Shown here: positions 13,035 to 15,840 of the stretch, in pieces | Numbering within the stretch: position 1 is the first letter of the stretch | How the letters are laid out: the number at the start of each line of letters is the position of its first letter | Assembly (NCBI GenBank): GCA_028698975.1 | Contig: JAQVVK010000031.1 | Span: forward strand, 1 to 15,840 | Reading direction: 5' to 3' | Origin: Victivallaceae bacterium | Lineage (GTDB): Bacteria > Verrucomicrobiota > Lentisphaeria > Victivallales > Victivallaceae | DNA length: 15,840 nt | Translations under genes and position numbers: made by a program | Notes under the pieces: generated by a model | What the model was told of the DNA's origin: nothing | What the model saw: only the letters and a program-made list of their open reading frames with translations | The model's database searches: none

Positions 13035-14057
13035 CTACGGTGTACGCAGCTCGGCGAGCAGTTTTTCGATCACCGCGTCGGCGTCGATGTTTTCGGCCTC
13101 GGCTTCATAAGATAACACAATGCGGTGGCGCAGCACGTCGGGAGCCACCTCCTTGACGTCTTGCGGCAGCACATAGGCGCGACCGGCCAGCAGGGCTTCG
13201 CCGCGGGCGGCCAGCGCCAGCGAGATCGAGGCGCGCGGCGAGGCACCGTAACTCAACAGCGGCTGCAACTCGTCAAGCTGCGCTTCACTCTGGCGGCTGG
13301 AAAGCTCTCCGCGACAGCCGGGCCGGGTGGCGATCACGATGTCAAGTATGTATTCAACGATCTTTTCATCGATGTAGATCTGATCGACGAGTTCGCGCGA
13401 TTTCATGATGTCTTCGAGCTTGGCCACCGCCACCGCATGCAGGTCGGGGGACGGGTGGGCCATACGGTGGATCACCGCGGTTTCTTCGCCGCGCGTGGGA
13501 TAAGTGACGCGCAGTTTGAACATAAAACGGTCGAGCTGCGCCTCCGGGAGCGGATATGTCCCCTCCTGTTCGATCGGGTTCTGGGTGGCCATCACCAGAA
13601 ACGGTTCGGGGAGCCGGAGCGCTTCTCCGGCGATGGTTATTTGTTTTTCCTGCATCGCCTCCAACAGCGCGCTCTGGACTTTGGCCGGGGCGCGGTTGAT
13701 TTCGTCGGCCAGCACGATGTTGGCGAAGACCGGGCCGGTCTTGGTCGAGAATTCACCGGTTGCGGCGTTGTAAATGCGGGTGCCTACCACGTCGGCCGGC
13801 AGCATGTCGGGGGTGAACTGCAAACGCGAAAACGATCCGTTGAGTGTCTGAGCCAGAGTCTTGACCGCCAGCGTTTTGGCCAGACCGGGCACGCCCTCAA
13901 GCAGCACATGACCGTCGGCGATGAGCGCGAGCAAAAGCCGGTCGATGAGTTTTTCCTGCCCGGCGATGATGCGGCCCATTTCCGCCTTGATGAGCTGAAG
14001 CGGAGCGGCCTCGCTCCGGACACGATCCTGAAGTTTCTGAATATCCTGTTGTTCCAT
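13035..14057 (-). CDS. MoxR-family AAA+ ATPase
   Basis: MoxR ATPases are chaperone-like AAA+ proteins that remodel or insert metals into partners, often with VWA proteins. The 340 residues contain Walker A G55-V-P-G-L-A-K-T62, Walker B V-L-A-D118-E119-I-N, sensor 1 A-T-Q-N160-P, the Q-L-D-R-F-M-F segment with an arginine-finger-type residue (R177), and the C-terminal lid domain with S-Y-G-A-S-P-R-A (sensor 2). The MoxR signature G-P-V-F-A-N-I-V-L-A-D-E-I-N-R-A-P is complete. GGAGG lies 5 nt before ATG 14057. It is the first gene of the operon moxR, DUF58, BatD-like, VWA; a promoter-like sequence lies between it and zwf. Confidence 0.96.
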   Translation of the reverse strand: MEQQDIQKLQDRVRSEAAPLQLIKAEMGRIIAGQEKLIDRLLLALIADGHVLLEGVPGLAKTLAVKTLAQTLNGSFSRLQFTPDMLPADVVGTRIYNAATGEFSTKTGPVFANIVLADEINRAPAKVQSALLEAMQEKQITIAGEALRLPEPFLVMATQNPIEQEGTYPLPEAQLDRFMFKLRVTYPTRGEETAVIHRMAHPSPDLHAVAVAKLEDIMKSRELVDQIYIDEKIVEYILDIVIATRPGCRGELSSRQSEAQLDELQPLLSYGASPRASISLALAARGEALLAGRAYVLPQDVKEVAPDVLRHRIVLSYEAEAENIDADAVIEKLLAELRTP

Positions 14058-14103
14058 AGCTACCTCCGCAAATCATACCGTTTTCCCGGTTGCACACAAA
14101 TAT

Positions 14104-14131
14104 AAGATAAACGCTTCTGCGAAAATTTCAA
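14104..14131 (-). promoter_or_regulatory. Probable promoter of the moxR operon
   Basis: TTGAAA (14131-14126), 16 nt, TATCTT (14109-14104) on the minus strand, leaving a leader of roughly 40 nt. The -35 box overlaps the zwf stop codon (14130-14128), repeating the arrangement seen before yeaD. TTGTGT-16-TATGAT at 14099-14072 is an alternative, but it would start transcription within the ribosome site. Confidence 0.42.
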
Positions 14132-15600
14132 ACCCATTCCCGGCCGTCGGCCAGCGGCAAGTCCAGCGCGGATTTCGGCCCGTCGCTTCCGGGCTGGTAA
14201 CTCGACAGCGGACAGCGGTCACGCCAGTTGTACAGGAGGGGTGTAAACAGCCGCCAGCTTGCGGCGATGATGTCGCTCCTGATAAAAAGCGTCTGATCGC
14301 CCAGCATTACGTCAAGCAGCAGACGCTCGTAGGCGTCGAACATCTCCTCGCGTTCGCCCAGCTGCGAATAACGGAAATCCATGTCGAGCGCGCCCATGCA
14401 CAACTTGGGGCCGGGGCGTTTGGCCTGAATGGTCAGCGTCATTCCCTCGTCGGGCTGGATGTTGAATGTCAAGATGTTGCGTTGAAGATCGTCGGGGCTG
14501 ATTCGCTCGAAGATCGAGTGCGGCACCGATTTGAACACCACCTTGATGCAGCTGCGTTTGTCGGCCAGCTTTTTGCCGGAACGCAAATAAAACGGCACGC
14601 CGCTCCATCGCCAGTTGTCGATAAAAAGCCGTATCGCGGCGAAAGTCTCGGTGGAGGAATCCGCCGCCACCCCAGGTTCGGCGGTATAACCGGCATATTG
14701 GCCGCGCACCGCCGAGCGGTCGATGTGTTCGAGGTCAAAGGGTCGTATTGACCGGATCAACCGCAACTTCTCATCGCGCACATCGTCGGCGGCAAACGAG
14801 GAGGGCATTTCCATGGCCGCCATTGACAACATTTCGAGCATGTGGTTTTGAAACATGTCGCGGAGCTGGCCGGCGCGGTCATAGTAACCGGCGCGGTTTT
14901 CGACGCCGAGGGTTTCCGTGGCGGAAATCTGGATGTTATCGATGTAGTTGCGGTTCCATACCGGTTCGAAGATCAGGTTGGCGAAACGCATCAGCAAAAT
15001 GTTTTGCACCGTGTCCTTGCCCAGATAGTGGTCGATGCGGTATATCTGTTTTTCGGACAGGCGGCGGTGCAGAGCGCGGTCAAGCTCCTCGGCGGAGCGC
15101 AGATCCTCGCCAAACGGTTTTTCCAGCACCAGATGCCGCCACTCGCCGTTGCCGGGTTCGACGAACATGCCGGCTTCATAAAGTCGGTCGATCACCACCC
15201 CGTAAGCCGCGGTCGGCATGGCCAGATAAAATGTGCGGTTATCGGGCAGTTCGGACGACTCGGCCAGCCGGTCAAGATGTGCGCCGAGCTGCCGGTAGCT
15301 GTCGGGAGAATCATAATTTACGGTGACGTAACTAATGCGCGACAGGAATCCGTCGGTGTTTTTCCCCGGCGGCAGACCCGCCGCGATATGCTGGCGAAAG
15401 GTGCGGCTGTCAAACGGGGTGCGCGCACAGCCGACAATGCGGCTGTCTTCATGCAACAAGCCGCGCTCAAATATTTTGTGCAGAGCCGGAAACAGTTTCC
15501 GTTCGGCCAAGTCGCCGGACGCGCCGAAGATCACCAGCGTACCCGGAGTCGGCTTGACTTCGATACAGAAATTACCGCGCCAATAATCTTCTTCTCGCAT
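14128..15600 (-). CDS. zwf: Glucose-6-phosphate 1-dehydrogenase
   Basis: This enzyme oxidises glucose 6-phosphate to 6-phosphogluconolactone with NADP+, the first step of the oxidative pentose phosphate pathway. ATG 15600 is preferred over the in-frame ATG at 15630 because GGAGGAG (15613-15607) sits 6 nt before it; this gives 490 residues, the usual length. Evidence: the dinucleotide loop G26-A-S-G-D-L-A, E160-K-P-F-G, the substrate signature R-I-D-H191-Y-L-G-K-D (188-196), Q-N-H253 as the likely catalytic base, R-S-G-K-K, and the C-terminal region with Y-E-R-L-L-L-D. pgl and gnd are not in the window. The gene is monocistronic by appearance, with promoter-like sequences before and after it. 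Confidence 0.97.
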   Translation of the reverse strand: MREEDYWRGNFCIEVKPTPGTLVIFGASGDLAERKLFPALHKIFERGLLHEDSRIVGCARTPFDSRTFRQHIAAGLPPGKNTDGFLSRISYVTVNYDSPDSYRQLGAHLDRLAESSELPDNRTFYLAMPTAAYGVVIDRLYEAGMFVEPGNGEWRHLVLEKPFGEDLRSAEELDRALHRRLSEKQIYRIDHYLGKDTVQNILLMRFANLIFEPVWNRNYIDNIQISATETLGVENRAGYYDRAGQLRDMFQNHMLEMLSMAAMEMPSSFAADDVRDEKLRLIRSIRPFDLEHIDRSAVRGQYAGYTAEPGVAADSSTETFAAIRLFIDNWRWSGVPFYLRSGKKLADKRSCIKVVFKSVPHSIFERISPDDLQRNILTFNIQPDEGMTLTIQAKRPGPKLCMGALDMDFRYSQLGEREEMFDAYERLLLDVMLGDQTLFIRSDIIAASWRLFTPLLYNWRDRCPLSSYQPGSDGPKSALDLPLADGREWV

Positions 15601-15648
15601 GAGAACTCCTCCCGTCGGGCATTTCTGCAACGCCCTGTTGTTTATTAC

Positions 15649-15676
15649 AACATAATGCGGAGGCGGCGATTTTCAA
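15649..15676 (-). promoter_or_regulatory. Possible zwf promoter
   Basis: TTGAAA (15676-15671), 16 nt, TATGTT (15654-15649) on the minus strand, about 50 nt before ATG 15600. It begins 3 nt after the stop codon of the preceding gene. Confidence 0.4.
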
Positions 15677-15679
15677 GGG

Positions 15680-15840
15680 TCAAAACAACTCTTTTCGCCG
15701 TTCTTTGAGTTCAGCAGCTTCGCGATCGGCCAGTTTGAGTATCATATCGGCCTGACGCCCGGCCGGCAGCGCGAGATAGGCTCCCATCAGGCGGTTTTCC
15801 TGCGCCGTCAGCGCGGCGAACTCGGTCGGCTTGCAGCCCT
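15680..15840 (-). CDS. C-terminal fragment of an unidentified protein (5' end outside window)
   Basis: The minus frame is open from the window edge to TGA at 15682-15680, giving 52 visible residues. The tail is highly charged and helical: L-T-A-Q-E-N-R-L-M-G-A-Y-L-A-L-P then D-M-I-L-K-L-A-D and a Lys/Arg/Glu-rich end. The L-T-x-x-E-x-x-L-x-x-x-Y-x-x-L-P spacing resembles the ends of some helix-turn-helix regulators, but that is too little to name it. It lies upstream of zwf on the same strand, 79 nt from its ATG. Reading frame use looks like that of the neighbouring genes. Confidence 0.6.
   Translation of the reverse strand, partial: GCKPTEFAALTAQENRLMGAYLALPAGRQADMILKLADREAAELKERRKELF

Noticed and set aside
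13125..14105. 326-codon plus-strand frame opposite moxR
   Set aside because: The minus strand encodes a complete MoxR ATPase with every motif in place.
14842..15708. 288-codon plus-strand frame opposite zwf
   Set aside because: Antisense shadow of zwf running past its start; no recognisable motifs.

Overview
The window looks like ordinary chromosome from a Gram-negative-type, fairly GC-rich bacterium. The supporting signs are a possible lipoprotein lipocalin, the non-mevalonate isoprenoid enzyme IspD, a carboxyltransferase AccD with a four-cysteine zinc ribbon, and a MoxR/DUF58/von Willebrand-type inner-membrane operon. A GH78-like rhamnosidase beside housekeeping genes would suit a carbohydrate-degrading PVC-group bacterium such as Lentisphaerota, but that is an impression. 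Nothing here fixes the taxon.

Layout. 1-1507 (minus): a GH78/alpha-L-rhamnosidase-like gene whose 3' end lies outside the window. 1508-2187: no protein gene. This stretch holds a tRNA-Ser(CGA) with an encoded CCA, a strong terminator after it, and then a roughly 200-nt structured element whose two ends resemble the two ends of that tRNA. 2188-7579 (plus): cysS, accD, the SRP RNA gene ffs, rph, gatB and recO, which serve aminoacylation, fatty-acid initiation, protein targeting, RNA maturation and DNA repair. recO runs 29 nt into the convergent lipocalin gene.

7551-10093 (minus): hexose-6-phosphate mutarotase, ispD, a yraN/UPF0102 gene and a lipocalin, tightly coupled by 4-nt overlaps for the first three. 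10158-14057 (minus): moxR, DUF58, a short BatD/DUF4381-like membrane protein and a BatA-like VWA protein, also overlapping or nearly so. 14128-15600 (minus): zwf. 15680-15840 (minus): the C-terminal tail of an unidentified gene.

Several promoters can be read by eye and share one shape, TTGNNN, 16-17 nt, TAnNTT. In two of them the -35 box overlaps the stop codon of the preceding gene. I see no CRISPR array, insertion sequence, transposase, phage gene or defence system. The least explained object is the tRNA-Ser-like element at 1700-1904. The SRP RNA with a compensated change in its most conserved helix is the other item most worth a look.
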